A DNA stretch of 64,000 bases from Candidatus Gastranaerophilales bacterium (GCA_944324455.1 CALUWJ010000006.1:1-64000), one strand, 5' to 3'; shown: positions 44,399-54,301, numbered from the stretch's first letter. Notes: a model not told the origin generated them from the sequence alone. Numbers and translations: made by a program.

Positions 44399-44518
44399 AG
44401 CTTTTATTCTCTTATATTTTTTGTATTTTGTAAAGGCAATATGTCTTTATGTAAAAATTTATTTTAAAAAAGCAAATTTTTTTCTTTTGCTGTTTTATAG
44501 TTCTGTCTGGAGGTAAAA

Positions 44519-45691
44519 ATGCTTAATATACAGCTAACAAGATTTAAAAATAACATAAACTTCAATAAAAGCCACAAAGCAAATAATAATAATAATAATA
44601 TAAATAAGAATAATTTATTTTCGATAAAGAATACAAAACTTGCGCCGCTAAGTCATGATACTATCAGCTTTAGCGGTTCAAGTGCAAAGTTAAATCGCTC
44701 TTTATTTGAAGCATTTGATAATATTTCCACCTGCACGCAAATAAGAGATGATGCGAAACCTGCTATGGCATATTTAAAAAACACTTTAGAAACTGCACTT
44801 AATCCTTTTTTAGCAACAAAAGCAAACCCCCACAGACCAATCGAAACAATAAGTACAAGGATTAAAACCCCTGAAAGTATAAGAGAAAAAGCCGCTGATA
44901 AACTTGAATCCGCTATTACAGCTCCCGAACCTTGGGCATTTAATCCAAATACAACAGAAGGAATTAAAGGAACTGTTGGAGATATCATCGGCGCACGTAT
45001 AATTTTAAGAAAATCAGATATAAAACAAACATCTCAAATAATAGGCATTTTAATTGATTTAGTTGAACAAGGTAAACTAAAAATAACTAAAATTGAAAGC
45101 TATGTACCCGCTAACGAACAAACAAATTTAAAATATTTTCAAGATTCCGACTTAGAAAAACTAAAAAATGCAGTTAATAAAAATAAAGAAGCCAACCAAC
45201 AGCCTATTGAAGTTATAAATAAAACAAAAAAAACAGGATATACTGCACTACATCTGGATGTTGATTTATCTGACCCTGATTACAAAGCAAGAAACAATAA
45301 CTACAAAGGCGAAATTCAAATTTTAGGATACGATGTAGCACAATTAAAAGATGTTGAAGATTTTTGCTACAAAATGAAAGTAGGTAAAGACATTAAAGGC
45401 AGACATTATGCATTTGTTCCGCTTTCACAACATTTTAAAAAATTATATGAAAATACACAAGACTATCCTGACCTAAAACAAGATTACGAACTATACACAT
45501 CAAGAGCATATTCTATACAAAGAGCAAAAGAGCCTCTAAATCCGAATAACAAAAAAAGAAGAAATACACTTCCAACCATAGAAGAATGCGGCTTAAAAGG
45601 AAGAATACCACAAGGACTCGATTTCAATGTTTTATCTTCAATTGTGCAATGCTGCAATAAAATATATGAAATTGCAAATTCTACCACATAA
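44519..45691 (+). CDS. RelA/SpoT-like nucleotidyltransferase domain protein
   Basis: 390 aa. The first ~65 residues are Asn/Lys-rich and low-complexity (a run of Asn) with an ISFSG segment near residue 49. From about residue 110 the alarmone-synthetase pattern appears: RIKTPESIREK (RxKxxxSIxxK), DIIGARIIL (DxxGxRI), GYTALHLDV (GYxxxH) and GEIQI (catalytic Glu and Gln). The Arg of EIQIRT is replaced (EIQILG). So a divergent small alarmone synthetase or ToxSAS-type enzyme is likely; activity is not certain. The C-terminal ~100 residues are not recognised. GGAGG lies 7 nt before the ATG. Confidence 0.78.
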   Translation: MLNIQLTRFKNNINFNKSHKANNNNNNINKNNLFSIKNTKLAPLSHDTISFSGSSAKLNRSLFEAFDNISTCTQIRDDAKPAMAYLKNTLETALNPFLATKANPHRPIETISTRIKTPESIREKAADKLESAITAPEPWAFNPNTTEGIKGTVGDIIGARIILRKSDIKQTSQIIGILIDLVEQGKLKITKIESYVPANEQTNLKYFQDSDLEKLKNAVNKNKEANQQPIEVINKTKKTGYTALHLDVDLSDPDYKARNNNYKGEIQILGYDVAQLKDVEDFCYKMKVGKDIKGRHYAFVPLSQHFKKLYENTQDYPDLKQDYELYTSRAYSIQRAKEPLNPNNKKRRNTLPTIEECGLKGRIPQGLDFNVLSSIVQCCNKIYEIANSTT

Positions 45692-45783
45692 AAAATAAAT
45701 AAAGATTTTTTATTTATTCTTGTAATTATGCTATATTTATCTCATTATAGTTAATGTAGCATTACATTAATAGGAGGTACGTT

Positions 45784-47007
45784 ATGACAAGTGCAACGGT
45801 TGAAGTTGTAAAAAAATGTTCTTGTTCTCAATTTCAAGAACTTGCAAAACAAGCTGTAAATGATATTACAAATAGAAAAGGTAAAGTTGGACAATTTTTA
45901 AATTGGATTGAAGTTCTTCCTAATATTGAACTTGAAAACTTAGATAAAATGGAAAAAATGGTTAAAGCCGCAAAAGGTGATAAATATACCGATTTAGCCA
46001 TTTTAGGAATTGGCGGTTCACGACATACAACAGAAAACATAACAAAATTATTAGGAATAGATGAACATGTTCATTTCTTTTCATCAGTTGAACCATTGAG
46101 TTTTGAGCGTTGGATTTCAAGATTGAATTTAGATAAAACTTTATTTTTGGTTGTCTCTAAATCAGGCGGAACACTAGAAACAACTGTTGGTTATGAAAAA
46201 GCAAAAGAAGCCGTTATTAATCATACAGGCAACAAAGATATTTCAGAACAATTTGTTGCAATGACAGACAAAAATTCAGAAAAATCTGCCCTAAGAAGAA
46301 TTGTGGATAGCGGCGAAATTAAATTATCAGGTTATGTACATGATGATGTTGGCGGAAGATTTTCTATTTTGGATGACGCTACAATATTCACTTTATTATT
46401 CTTGGGTGTTAAAAAAGAAGATGTAAAAGAATTATTAGAGGCATCCTTGAAAGCTCAAGAAGAATTTTTAAATCCTGATGTTTCACAAAATGAAGCACTA
46501 CAACTAGCAAAATTCAACACAAGAGCTAAAAATATGGGTAAAAGCAAACATTTTGTTGAATATTTTGGTGATGAATTTTTTGGCACAACCCTATGGGAAA
46601 AACAACTAAAAAATGAATCTCTAAAAGCAAGAATTTCAACAGACACAAATGTTGGTCCCGGATACTTGCACTACAATGCTGAAGCAGATTTAGATGTTAA
46701 TAATACAGATTCATTCTTTACTTTTGTTTATGTAAAAACATCTGATAAAGTTATGAATGCCGTTATGGAAGGTGTAATTAGCGCATATAGTGCTCAACAC
46801 CCTGTATCAAAAATTGTTTTAGAAGATTTATCAATGAAATCAATAGCAAGATTTATTGAATTAAAACATTTTGAAACTCTGTATACAGGTTGGATTTTAA
46901 GAGCTCAAAAAGGTGATATTACACCAATTGAAAAAGCATTAGATGAAGTCTTACAACCAAATGTAGAAAAATACAAAAAGGAAGTAAAAAAAGCACTAGC
47001 TAAATAA
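45784..47007 (+). CDS. pgi: glucose-6-phosphate isomerase
   Basis: 407 aa, on the short side for Pgi but with the family's core: LGIGGSRHTTEN, VSKSGGTLETT, GGRFSILDDAT, the catalytic Glu/His region WEKQLKNESL and the Lys in the C-terminal helix. It interconverts glucose-6- and fructose-6-phosphate. AGGAGG lies 6 nt before the ATG. It is followed by a hairpin and then the decarboxylase gene. Confidence 0.93.
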   Translation: MTSATVEVVKKCSCSQFQELAKQAVNDITNRKGKVGQFLNWIEVLPNIELENLDKMEKMVKAAKGDKYTDLAILGIGGSRHTTENITKLLGIDEHVHFFSSVEPLSFERWISRLNLDKTLFLVVSKSGGTLETTVGYEKAKEAVINHTGNKDISEQFVAMTDKNSEKSALRRIVDSGEIKLSGYVHDDVGGRFSILDDATIFTLLFLGVKKEDVKELLEASLKAQEEFLNPDVSQNEALQLAKFNTRAKNMGKSKHFVEYFGDEFFGTTLWEKQLKNESLKARISTDTNVGPGYLHYNAEADLDVNNTDSFFTFVYVKTSDKVMNAVMEGVISAYSAQHPVSKIVLEDLSMKSIARFIELKHFETLYTGWILRAQKGDITPIEKALDEVLQPNVEKYKKEVKKALAK

Positions 47008-47018
47008 AAATAAAACAA

Positions 47019-47052
47019 TTTCAAAGGCGATATATCAATATCGCCTTTGAAA
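47019..47052. terminator. hairpin between pgi and the decarboxylase gene
   Basis: 15-bp stem TTTCAAAGGCGATAT/ATATCGCCTTTGAAA with a 4-base loop. No T run follows on the plus strand, so it is either a weak terminator or an mRNA-stability hairpin separating the two genes. Confidence 0.5.
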
Positions 47053-47081
47053 CAAATATAACAAAAAAGGTATTAACAACA

Positions 47082-48728
47082 ATGACAAAAATTAAAGTAA
47101 CAGATTATTTAATTAAACAATTAAATTCACTTGGAATTGAAGAAATTTTCGGACTCCCCGGAGATTATAATTTTGATATAGTTGAAGCAATTGAAAGAAA
47201 TAAAAATGTTAATTGGATAGGTTCAACCAATGAACTAAACGCAGGATATGCTGCAGACGGTTACGCAAGAATTAAAGGCTATAGCGCAATGGTTAGTACT
47301 TATGGGGTTGGCGAATTATCTGCAATTAATGCTATAGCAGGTGCAATGGCTGAAAATATTCCTATAATAAAAATTGTTGGAATACCTTCAACCAAACACA
47401 TAGAAAATAAAACTTTATTACACCACAACCTTACAAATGCAGATTACAGGGCTTTTGAAAGAGCTTATTCAAACGTTGTTGAAACTACGGCTTTTTTAAA
47501 TAAAGAAAACGCAAAAAAAGAAATCGACAGACTGATAAACACCATGGTCAAAACAAAAAAACCTGTTTATCTTGCAATACCAATGGATATTTGTTCGATA
47601 GAAATTGAAGATGATTTTAAACTTAAAGAAATTTCTTCAGATAAAAACAACTTAAAAATCGCCGCTGATTTAATTATTGACGAAATAAAAAAATCAAAAA
47701 ATCCAATTGTTTTAGCTGATATTTTAACAAGAAGATTTAATGCAATTAATGAAATAAATAATTTTATTGAAAAAACCTCTATTCCAAGCTGTTCATTTTT
47801 AAGAGGCATGGATATTATTGAAAACGATAAGAAAAATTATCTTGGAGTTTATGTTGGGAATTTAGATAATAAAATCTGTTATGATAATTTAAATTCTTCT
47901 GATTGTATTATAGCTTCAGGAACAGTTATTTCAGATTTAAACACAATGGGTTTCAGTATTAAATTTGATTTAAAAAACCATATCAATATTCAACCATACT
48001 ATACAGAAATCAAAGGCAGAAAAATTGAAAATGTCTTAATGAAAGATATTCTAAAAGAATTAACGGCAAAAATCAATTATAAATCCGAGCTTAATTTAAA
48101 AAGAACTCTAGTCTATAATCCATCAGAATTAAAAGAAGAAAAACCGCTAAGTTCTGATTATATTTACCCAAGATTAAATGAATTTTTAAAAGAAAATGAT
48201 ATATTTATAACAGAAGTAGGGCTTGTTCCTTTTGGTGCAATTCCTATGAATTTAGCTAAAAATATAACTATTCAAAATCAAATCTTATGGGGTTCAATCG
48301 GCTGGGCAACACCATGTGCTGAAGGGTGCGCTATGGCAGATAAAACAAGAAGAACAATTTTAGTAACAGGAGATGGTGCTCATCAATTAACAGCTCAAGA
48401 AATTTCAACAATGATGAGAAACAATTTAAAACCGATTATCTTTGTAATTAATAATTCAGGCTACACTGTTGAAAGAATTTTATGCGATGATGTTAATTAT
48501 AAATATAATGACATTGCTTCTTGGAATTATGAAATGTTGCCAAAAATGTTCAAGGGAGATTGCTTCTGTGCATCAGCTTCAACAAATAAAGAATTTGATG
48601 AAATCTTAAAAGCAGTTGAAAAAGAACAAAAAGAAAAATTATGCTATATTGAATTAAAAACCGATTTCTTAGATATTCCTTATCTTTCTTTAGGAATTGC
48701 AAAAAATCCGCAAAGATTTAAAAAATAG
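47082..48728 (+). CDS. pyruvate/indolepyruvate decarboxylase-type ThDP enzyme
   Basis: 548 aa, full length for this family. The catalytic residues are all present: GDYN (Asp), ELNAGYAADGYAR (Glu that activates thiamine diphosphate), LLHHNL (His pair), the cofactor motif GDGAHQ ... NNSGYT, and WGSIGWATPCAEG. These match pyruvate decarboxylase and indolepyruvate decarboxylase; which substrate is used is not clear. It would make acetaldehyde (a route to ethanol) or an aryl acetaldehyde. AAAGG lies before the ATG. It follows pgi, tying it to sugar metabolism. Confidence 0.88.
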   Translation: MTKIKVTDYLIKQLNSLGIEEIFGLPGDYNFDIVEAIERNKNVNWIGSTNELNAGYAADGYARIKGYSAMVSTYGVGELSAINAIAGAMAENIPIIKIVGIPSTKHIENKTLLHHNLTNADYRAFERAYSNVVETTAFLNKENAKKEIDRLINTMVKTKKPVYLAIPMDICSIEIEDDFKLKEISSDKNNLKIAADLIIDEIKKSKNPIVLADILTRRFNAINEINNFIEKTSIPSCSFLRGMDIIENDKKNYLGVYVGNLDNKICYDNLNSSDCIIASGTVISDLNTMGFSIKFDLKNHINIQPYYTEIKGRKIENVLMKDILKELTAKINYKSELNLKRTLVYNPSELKEEKPLSSDYIYPRLNEFLKENDIFITEVGLVPFGAIPMNLAKNITIQNQILWGSIGWATPCAEGCAMADKTRRTILVTGDGAHQLTAQEISTMMRNNLKPIIFVINNSGYTVERILCDDVNYKYNDIASWNYEMLPKMFKGDCFCASASTNKEFDEILKAVEKEQKEKLCYIELKTDFLDIPYLSLGIAKNPQRFKK

Positions 48729-48729
48729 C

Positions 48730-49917
48730 TTATTTTTCGCTATCGTCCTGCATGGATTTAAACTTTTCAAGAGATTTATTTCTTTTCTTTTGGAATTCTT
48801 GCTGCGCTTGAATATCACCTTTTTCAGCTGCAGCTTTTCTAACGCGTTCTTGTTCTTTGGCTGTTGTTTTCTTAAGTTTATAAACAAAGATTAGAATTTC
48901 AGCTATAGCTTTATATAAATCTGGCGGAATTTGTCTGTTTACTTCAACAAGCCTAAATAAAGCACGAGCTACGGGCGGATTTTCAATAACAGGAATATTG
49001 TGTTCTCTTGCAATTTGTTTAATTTTTTGTGCAAACAATTCAGTACCTTTTGCAACAAGCATAGGTGATTCCATTTTTTCAGCATCATATTTAATAGCAC
49101 ATGCCACATGGGTCGGATTTGTTACAACAAAATCGCAAGTTGTAACAGCATCCATCATTTTTTGCTGTAATAGCTGCTGTCTTCTTTGCCTTAGAGCAGC
49201 TTTAACATTAGGATCACCTTCTGAATTTTTATATTCATCTTTTACTTCTTTAAAAGACATTTTTTGATCTTGCAAAAATTTCCATTTAGTTACACCATAG
49301 TCAGCTGCAGCGATAATCAAAAAAGCAATGCCTGCTTTCACAACGAAATCAAGAATTAACGCTCCAAACTGAATTAAAATTGCAAAATGATTATCAATTG
49401 CAGCAAGCATTAAAATATCTTCAAAATGTTCAGAATAAACCATATAGCCAATAACCCCTAAAACAATTACTTTCGCTATATTTTTAAATAAATCAAAAAG
49501 AGTTTTAGGGCTCATCAAATTTTTAAAATATTTAGTAGGATTAAATTTTTCGGCATTAAATTCCATAGGTTTTGTTGTAAACAACGGCCCAATTTGTATC
49601 ATATCGCCCAATATCCCAACAAAAGAAGCTAAAACCAAAATCGGCAAAAGTATTATTGCTGTCGGTATAACTGTTTTTGTAAATAAATACGCATAACCTA
49701 TTTCATCAAGATGTTTATTAGGGATTTGATCATAAATAATTTTAAACAATGCACTTAATTGGTCCCATATCAAGGGTGAAATTAAATAAATAAAAGAAAA
49801 CATTACAATAATGGCAATAGCAATTGATAAATCTTTTGACTTAACAACTTGCCCTTGTTCTCTGGCTTTTCTTAGCTTCTGCTGGCTCGCCTCAAACTGT
49901 TTATTTTCGTCACCCAT
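48730..49917 (-). CDS. flhB: flagellar export switch protein FlhB
   Basis: 395 aa. Four membrane helices (N-terminal half) and a C-terminal cytoplasmic domain with the autocleavage motif VTNPTHVACAIKY. FlhB sets export specificity from rod/hook to filament. The conserved start EASQQKLRKAREQGQVVKSKDL is present. The C-terminal tail of ~40 residues after the core is Lys/Glu-rich. It lies far from the flg operon and 6 bp downstream of the 842-aa gene. flhA and the fli export genes are not in the window. Confidence 0.95.
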   Translation of the reverse strand: MGDENKQFEASQQKLRKAREQGQVVKSKDLSIAIAIIVMFSFIYLISPLIWDQLSALFKIIYDQIPNKHLDEIGYAYLFTKTVIPTAIILLPILVLASFVGILGDMIQIGPLFTTKPMEFNAEKFNPTKYFKNLMSPKTLFDLFKNIAKVIVLGVIGYMVYSEHFEDILMLAAIDNHFAILIQFGALILDFVVKAGIAFLIIAAADYGVTKWKFLQDQKMSFKEVKDEYKNSEGDPNVKAALRQRRQQLLQQKMMDAVTTCDFVVTNPTHVACAIKYDAEKMESPMLVAKGTELFAQKIKQIAREHNIPVIENPPVARALFRLVEVNRQIPPDLYKAIAEILIFVYKLKKTTAKEQERVRKAAAEKGDIQAQQEFQKKRNKSLEKFKSMQDDSEK

Positions 49918-49923
49918 TTTTTA

Positions 49924-52452
49924 TTATTGCTCTAGTTTAATATCAGCTACTCTAGGATCAAGAAGTTTTTTTCCTGACTCATCAAACTCAATCTGAAGCA
50001 ATTGTCTTTCTTCATATTTAATAGTTTTTACAATAACCCCTCTGCCATATTTTTTATGAACAATTACATCGCCAATTTTATATGTTTCAGAAGGCGGAGT
50101 ATTCTGTTCTTCTTTAAATATAGGCAGAGTTTCCTTTTCAGGTGCAGCACTAACATCTATATCTATATTAACATCGTCATCTAAAGCTATATTTTGTTTA
50201 GTTTCTTTTGGTTTTTTATCGATTATTTCACTAAAACTTTCATCCAATGATTCGTTGGCAAGCTTTTTTAAATCAATATCATCATCTTGCTCATCAGACT
50301 GATTTAAAACTGAATTATTTATTTCATCTTTTTTTTTATTATCTTGAGTATCATTTTTGGTCTTATACTCAACATCATCTACAACAACTTTATTATTTTT
50401 TTGATCTTCCTGCTCATAATGCATAGAGCTTTCTTTTGCTATTTGAAAAAAATCCAATTCTTCGTCTGAAAAATCCATATCAGATACTTCTTCCAGATTA
50501 TCTTGCTGCGTTTGCGCTTGAGCCGACGTAACATCCTCAACAATATCATCAGGATCAATAAGTTCAGCTTCTTGCATATTGAATTTTTCTTTTAAAATTG
50601 CGTCTTTTTCTTCAAATGAAATATTTTTATCTTCATCATCTATATTTTTATTATCATTATGTTCTTTTTGAAGCGATGAAAGATCTAACTCTAAAATTTC
50701 ACTTTCATTGTTATCTGTATTATTATTGTCTATTTTATTAATATCAGAATTTTCTTTTTCACTTACTATAACGTCATCTTTTTCATTATTTTTATCTTCA
50801 GAATTAACATCGACAACATCTTGCTCTATATATGAATTCTCATCGAAGTTTTGTTGAATTTCTTCAATATTTTTTTCTTCCAATGCCTGAAACTCATCTT
50901 TTTGTGATATAGACTTTTCAGGCTTTTCGGCATCTTCTACAACACTGAAATCATCATTTTTTTCAAGAAAATCTTCTTCAACACTTAAAAAATCATCGGC
51001 ATTTTTTTTAGGATTTTCTATTTCTTCAAAAGTTTCATCATCTTTAATAATTTCATCAAAATTAGACGACTCAATTGATTTGATTTGATTTTCTTGAAGT
51101 TCAGTTAATTCATCAATCAATTTTTGAGAATCTGTTTTATCTTCTATGTTTTCATTACTTTCATAATCATTTTGCTCAGATTGATTTTCTGAATTTACCA
51201 TTGATAGAGCAATTTTTCTATAATTTTTTCTTTTTTCTTGCATTTCAAGCTCATAATCCTTTGCAAGATACAAGAAATCATCAGTATTTTCACCAAAAAT
51301 TATGCATTCATCAGTAATTAAATTTGCAAGAGCAAAATTAGCATTTAAAAAATCAGTTCTTTGATATAAACTTGGCAATAAAATATAATTCTTACAATAT
51401 TGCATTAATGATGGAAGTTTTTTGTAATTATAAGAGACATTCGGAATAAATTTAATATTTCTTTTTTCTGTATATATCTTATTGATTAAATCTACATCAC
51501 AATTCTCATCGTTAATTCTTGTAATTAAATATACATTTTGTTCTATTACATTTATAAAATACTCTAAATACGCCTTTTGCCACATAGAACTAACGCTTGA
51601 AATATCAATTATTGTAATTGGATTTTTTTCAATTGTTTTAAAAAGTGTTTCAACATCTTTTTTTGTTTTTGCAAAAATCTCATCCATTTGATATTTTTTC
51701 AAACGAACCAACAACAACTTTAATTCCGGATACGGAGTTGCCTTATATTGTTCTAATAAAACCCTTGCAAACATGTTAAAAGGAATAAACTCAAGAGCTT
51801 GTCTTTTTGCAAATCTTTTAATTTCTAATAAAATAGAACCTGCAATTTGTTGAAACTCGAGACTTGCATCTGATAAACATTTATCAAAAACAAAATCAAT
51901 AGTTGAAAAATTAAGAGGTAATCTAAAATTTTTAGACGCCTTGATTTTTTGAGCTTCTTCAAACTCAATTATTCCTGTTGAGTCAATAATAATTGAATGT
52001 TTATTAACAGAAAGTTTCTTTGCAAGATTCAATGAAATCGCATTTGATTCATCTACCTTATCAGCTAATATTACGGCATTATTATTAAAAAAATCAAATT
52101 GAATATTTAATGAGCATGAATTTTTTGTATTTGTACCAAAAATAAAAGTTTTTTTACCTTGGTTTATAAAATTTTCAACATCATCTTGTTTTATCTTAAT
52201 AATTTCACACTCTCTGTTCGGCGTAAAATTATCATAAGGCATAACTTCATCATCTTTGGTTATTTTATAAAAAAGCTTTAATTTAGCAACATTTTGAGAC
52301 GAATCAAACTTGTCGTCATAAATTTCAATTATTTGAGCAAGATATCGGTCATCATTTGATTTAACCATTAAAAAATCAAATAATTTGAACGGCTCAACTT
52401 TGGGGTTAAATAAAATTCTTATATTATTATTTAGAGCATTAGCTACTTGCAT
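49924..52452 (-). CDS. large protein: HerA-like core without P-loop, acidic linker, Tudor-like tail
   Basis: 842 aa. The N-terminal ~95 residues resemble a HAS-barrel (YLAQIIEIYDD), followed by a region laid out like HerA/VirB4-type ATPases (to about 420) but with no GKS/T P-loop: the expected place reads IFGTNTKNSC, and VILADK / SIIIDSTG fall where the nucleotide-binding strands would be. Residues ~430-780 are an extremely acidic, Asn/Asp/Glu-rich linker. The last ~55 (KIGDVIVHKKYGRGVIV) look like the UvrD/PcrA Tudor-like domain. It is upstream of flhB in the same unit. Function unknown; the domain reading is inference. Confidence 0.75.
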   Translation of the reverse strand: MQVANALNNNIRILFNPKVEPFKLFDFLMVKSNDDRYLAQIIEIYDDKFDSSQNVAKLKLFYKITKDDEVMPYDNFTPNRECEIIKIKQDDVENFINQGKKTFIFGTNTKNSCSLNIQFDFFNNNAVILADKVDESNAISLNLAKKLSVNKHSIIIDSTGIIEFEEAQKIKASKNFRLPLNFSTIDFVFDKCLSDASLEFQQIAGSILLEIKRFAKRQALEFIPFNMFARVLLEQYKATPYPELKLLLVRLKKYQMDEIFAKTKKDVETLFKTIEKNPITIIDISSVSSMWQKAYLEYFINVIEQNVYLITRINDENCDVDLINKIYTEKRNIKFIPNVSYNYKKLPSLMQYCKNYILLPSLYQRTDFLNANFALANLITDECIIFGENTDDFLYLAKDYELEMQEKRKNYRKIALSMVNSENQSEQNDYESNENIEDKTDSQKLIDELTELQENQIKSIESSNFDEIIKDDETFEEIENPKKNADDFLSVEEDFLEKNDDFSVVEDAEKPEKSISQKDEFQALEEKNIEEIQQNFDENSYIEQDVVDVNSEDKNNEKDDVIVSEKENSDINKIDNNNTDNNESEILELDLSSLQKEHNDNKNIDDEDKNISFEEKDAILKEKFNMQEAELIDPDDIVEDVTSAQAQTQQDNLEEVSDMDFSDEELDFFQIAKESSMHYEQEDQKNNKVVVDDVEYKTKNDTQDNKKKDEINNSVLNQSDEQDDDIDLKKLANESLDESFSEIIDKKPKETKQNIALDDDVNIDIDVSAAPEKETLPIFKEEQNTPPSETYKIGDVIVHKKYGRGVIVKTIKYEERQLLQIEFDESGKKLLDPRVADIKLEQ

Positions 52453-52583
52453 AAATAAACTTTCTATAAATTAATTCAATTATACCAGCAAATTATCCAT
52501 AATCCAACAAGGAAGTTTATATTTTATTTTATAATACAACAAACATATTAGAATTTGCAATTTTTATTTTAAAAAATAAATGC

Positions 52584-52612
52584 TTGACAGTTTTTCATGT
52601 CCACAATAATAT
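52584..52612 (+). promoter_or_regulatory. promoter of the tRNA-tuf unit
   Basis: Perfect TTGACA (52584-52589), 17-bp spacer, TAATAT (52607-52612), 15 bp before the first tRNA. It is the best canonical promoter in the window. Confidence 0.75.
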
Positions 52613-52627
52613 ATATTTATGGAAATT

Positions 52628-52699
52628 GCCGATGTAGCTCAATGGTAGAGCAACGGTTTTGTAAACCGTAGGTTGCGGGTTCGAGTCCCATCATCGGCT
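52628..52699 (+). tRNA. tRNA-Thr (anticodon TGT)
   Basis: 72 bases forming a full cloverleaf: acceptor GCCGATG/CATCGGC with discriminator T, D-loop AGCTCAATGGTAGAGC, anticodon loop TTTGTAA in an ACGGT/ACCGT stem, and T-arm GGTTCGAGTCC. CCA is not encoded. Confidence 0.96.
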
Positions 52700-52720
52700 T
52701 TTTTTAGTAATTTGCGTCTT

Positions 52721-52792
52721 GCCCTTGTGGCGCAGGGGTAGCGCACTCCCTTGGTAAGGGAGAGGCCGTGAGTTCAAATCTCATCAAGGGCA
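52721..52792 (+). tRNA. tRNA-Thr (anticodon GGT)
   Basis: 72 bases: acceptor GCCCTTG/CAAGGGC with discriminator A, anticodon loop TTGGTAA in a CTCCC/GGGAG stem, T-arm with GTTCAAATC. CCA is not encoded. Confidence 0.96.
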
Positions 52793-52873
52793 TTTTAAAA
52801 GAATTATAAATATAATTGCAAATTGAAAACTGAATATTCAATAATCAATTATCTAAAAAAGATTTTTAGATAT

Positions 52874-52956
52874 GGGTAGATGCCCGAGTGGCTAAAGGGA
52901 GCAGACTGTAAATCTGCCGTCATACGACTACGGTGGTTCGAATCCACCTCTGCCCA
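52874..52956 (+). tRNA. tRNA-Tyr (anticodon GTA)
   Basis: 83 bases with the long variable arm of class II tRNAs: acceptor GGGTAGA/TCTGCCC with discriminator A, anticodon loop CTGTAAA, T-loop GTTCGAATC. CCA is not encoded. It is followed by tuf, a common bacterial arrangement. Confidence 0.96.
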
Positions 52957-53020
52957 TATCTTTATTTATAACAAACGAAAATAATAAAATTAAAAATAAG
53001 AAAGAAGGAGAACTTATCTT

Positions 53021-54229
53021 ATGGCTAGAGAAAAATACGAAAGAACCAAGCCACACGTTAACGTTGGTACTATTGGTCACGTTGACCATGGTAAAACAAC
53101 ATTAACTGCTGCTATTACAGGTTGTATGGCTGCTGCAGGTCAAGCAGAAGCAAAAAAATTCGATGAAATCGATGCTGCTCCTGAAGAAAAAGCTCGTGGT
53201 ATCACCATTTCAACAGCTCACGTTGAATATGAAACTGAAAAACGCCACTATGCACACGTTGACTGCCCGGGCCACGCTGACTATGTTAAAAATATGATTA
53301 CAGGTGCTGCACAAATGGATGGTGCTATTCTTGTAGTTGCTGCTACTGATGGTGCTATGCCTCAAACTAAAGAACACATTTTGCTTGCTCGTCAAGTTGG
53401 TGTTCCTAACATTGTAGTATTCTTAAATAAATGTGATATGGTTGATGACCCTGAGTTATTAGACCTTGTTGAAATGGAAGTTAGAGAATTATTATCTTCA
53501 TATGAATTTGATGGAGACAATATTCCTTTCGTTAAAGGTTCAGCTCTAAAAGCTTTAGAAGCTGTTCAAGCTAACCCATCTATTAAACGTGGTGAAGACC
53601 AATGGGTTGACAAAATTTGGGAATTAATGGACGCTATCGATTCATACTTCCCAGAACCTGTTCGTGACTTAGACAAACCATTCTTAATGCCTGTTGAAGA
53701 CGTATTCTCAATTACAGGTCGTGGTACAGTTGCTACCGGTAGAGTAGAACGTGGTATTGTTAAAGTTGGTGACGAAGTTGAATTAGTTGGTTTAGGCGAA
53801 ACTAAAAAGACAACTGTTACAGGTGTTGAAATGTTCAGAAAATCTCTTGACCAAGGTCAAGCAGGTGACAACATCGGTGCTTTATTACGTGGTATCGATA
53901 AAACTGAAATTCAACGTGGTCAAGTTTTAGCTAAACCTGGTTCAATTACACCTCACAAAAAATTCACAGCAAACGTTTACGTATTGAAAAAAGAAGAAGG
54001 TGGACGTCACACTCCATTCTTCCCTGGTTACAGACCACAATTCTATATCAGAACAACTGACGTAACCGGTTCAATCAAATTTGACGGCGAAATGGTAATG
54101 CCTGGTGATAACGTTGTAATGGAAGTTGAATTAATCAACCCTGTTGCAATCGAACAAGGTATGAAATTCGCTATCCGTGAAGGCGGTAGAACAGTTGGCG
54201 CCGGTGTTGTAGATAAAATTATTGAATAA
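53021..54229 (+). CDS. tuf: elongation factor Tu
   Basis: 402 aa. EF-Tu delivers aminoacyl-tRNA to the ribosome. GTPase motifs [16 protein letters not shown] and NKCD are intact, and [13 protein letters not shown] opens domain 2. Codon use is clearly optimised (many GGT, GTT, CGT) compared with its neighbours, as expected for a highly expressed gene. AAGGAG lies upstream of the ATG. It is cotranscribed with the three tRNAs; no fusA or ribosomal-protein genes adjoin it, and a strong terminator ends the unit. Confidence 0.98.
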   Translation: MAREKYERTKPHVNVGTIGHVDHGKTTLTAAITGCMAAAGQAEAKKFDEIDAAPEEKARGITISTAHVEYETEKRHYAHVDCPGHADYVKNMITGAAQMDGAILVVAATDGAMPQTKEHILLARQVGVPNIVVFLNKCDMVDDPELLDLVEMEVRELLSSYEFDGDNIPFVKGSALKALEAVQANPSIKRGEDQWVDKIWELMDAIDSYFPEPVRDLDKPFLMPVEDVFSITGRGTVATGRVERGIVKVGDEVELVGLGETKKTTVTGVEMFRKSLDQGQAGDNIGALLRGIDKTEIQRGQVLAKPGSITPHKKFTANVYVLKKEEGGRHTPFFPGYRPQFYIRTTDVTGSIKFDGEMVMPGDNVVMEVELINPVAIEQGMKFAIREGGRTVGAGVVDKIIE

Positions 54230-54244
54230 TAATTTTCAGTTTAT

Positions 54245-54279
54245 AAAAAAGATGAAGTCATAATGACTTCATCTTTTTT
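54245..54279 (+). terminator. tuf terminator
   Basis: 16-bp perfect stem AAAAAAGATGAAGTCA/TGACTTCATCTTTTTT with a 3-base loop, 15 bp after the tuf stop. Probably also serves the convergent gene at 54302. Confidence 0.9.
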
Positions 54280-54301
54280 GTTTCCGCCATTTTACATTCA
54301 T

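Noticed and set aside
52628-52956. tRNA cluster as an integration site for a mobile element
   Set aside because: No integrase, attachment-site duplication or transposase is visible near the tRNA genes; they form a normal tRNA-tuf unit.
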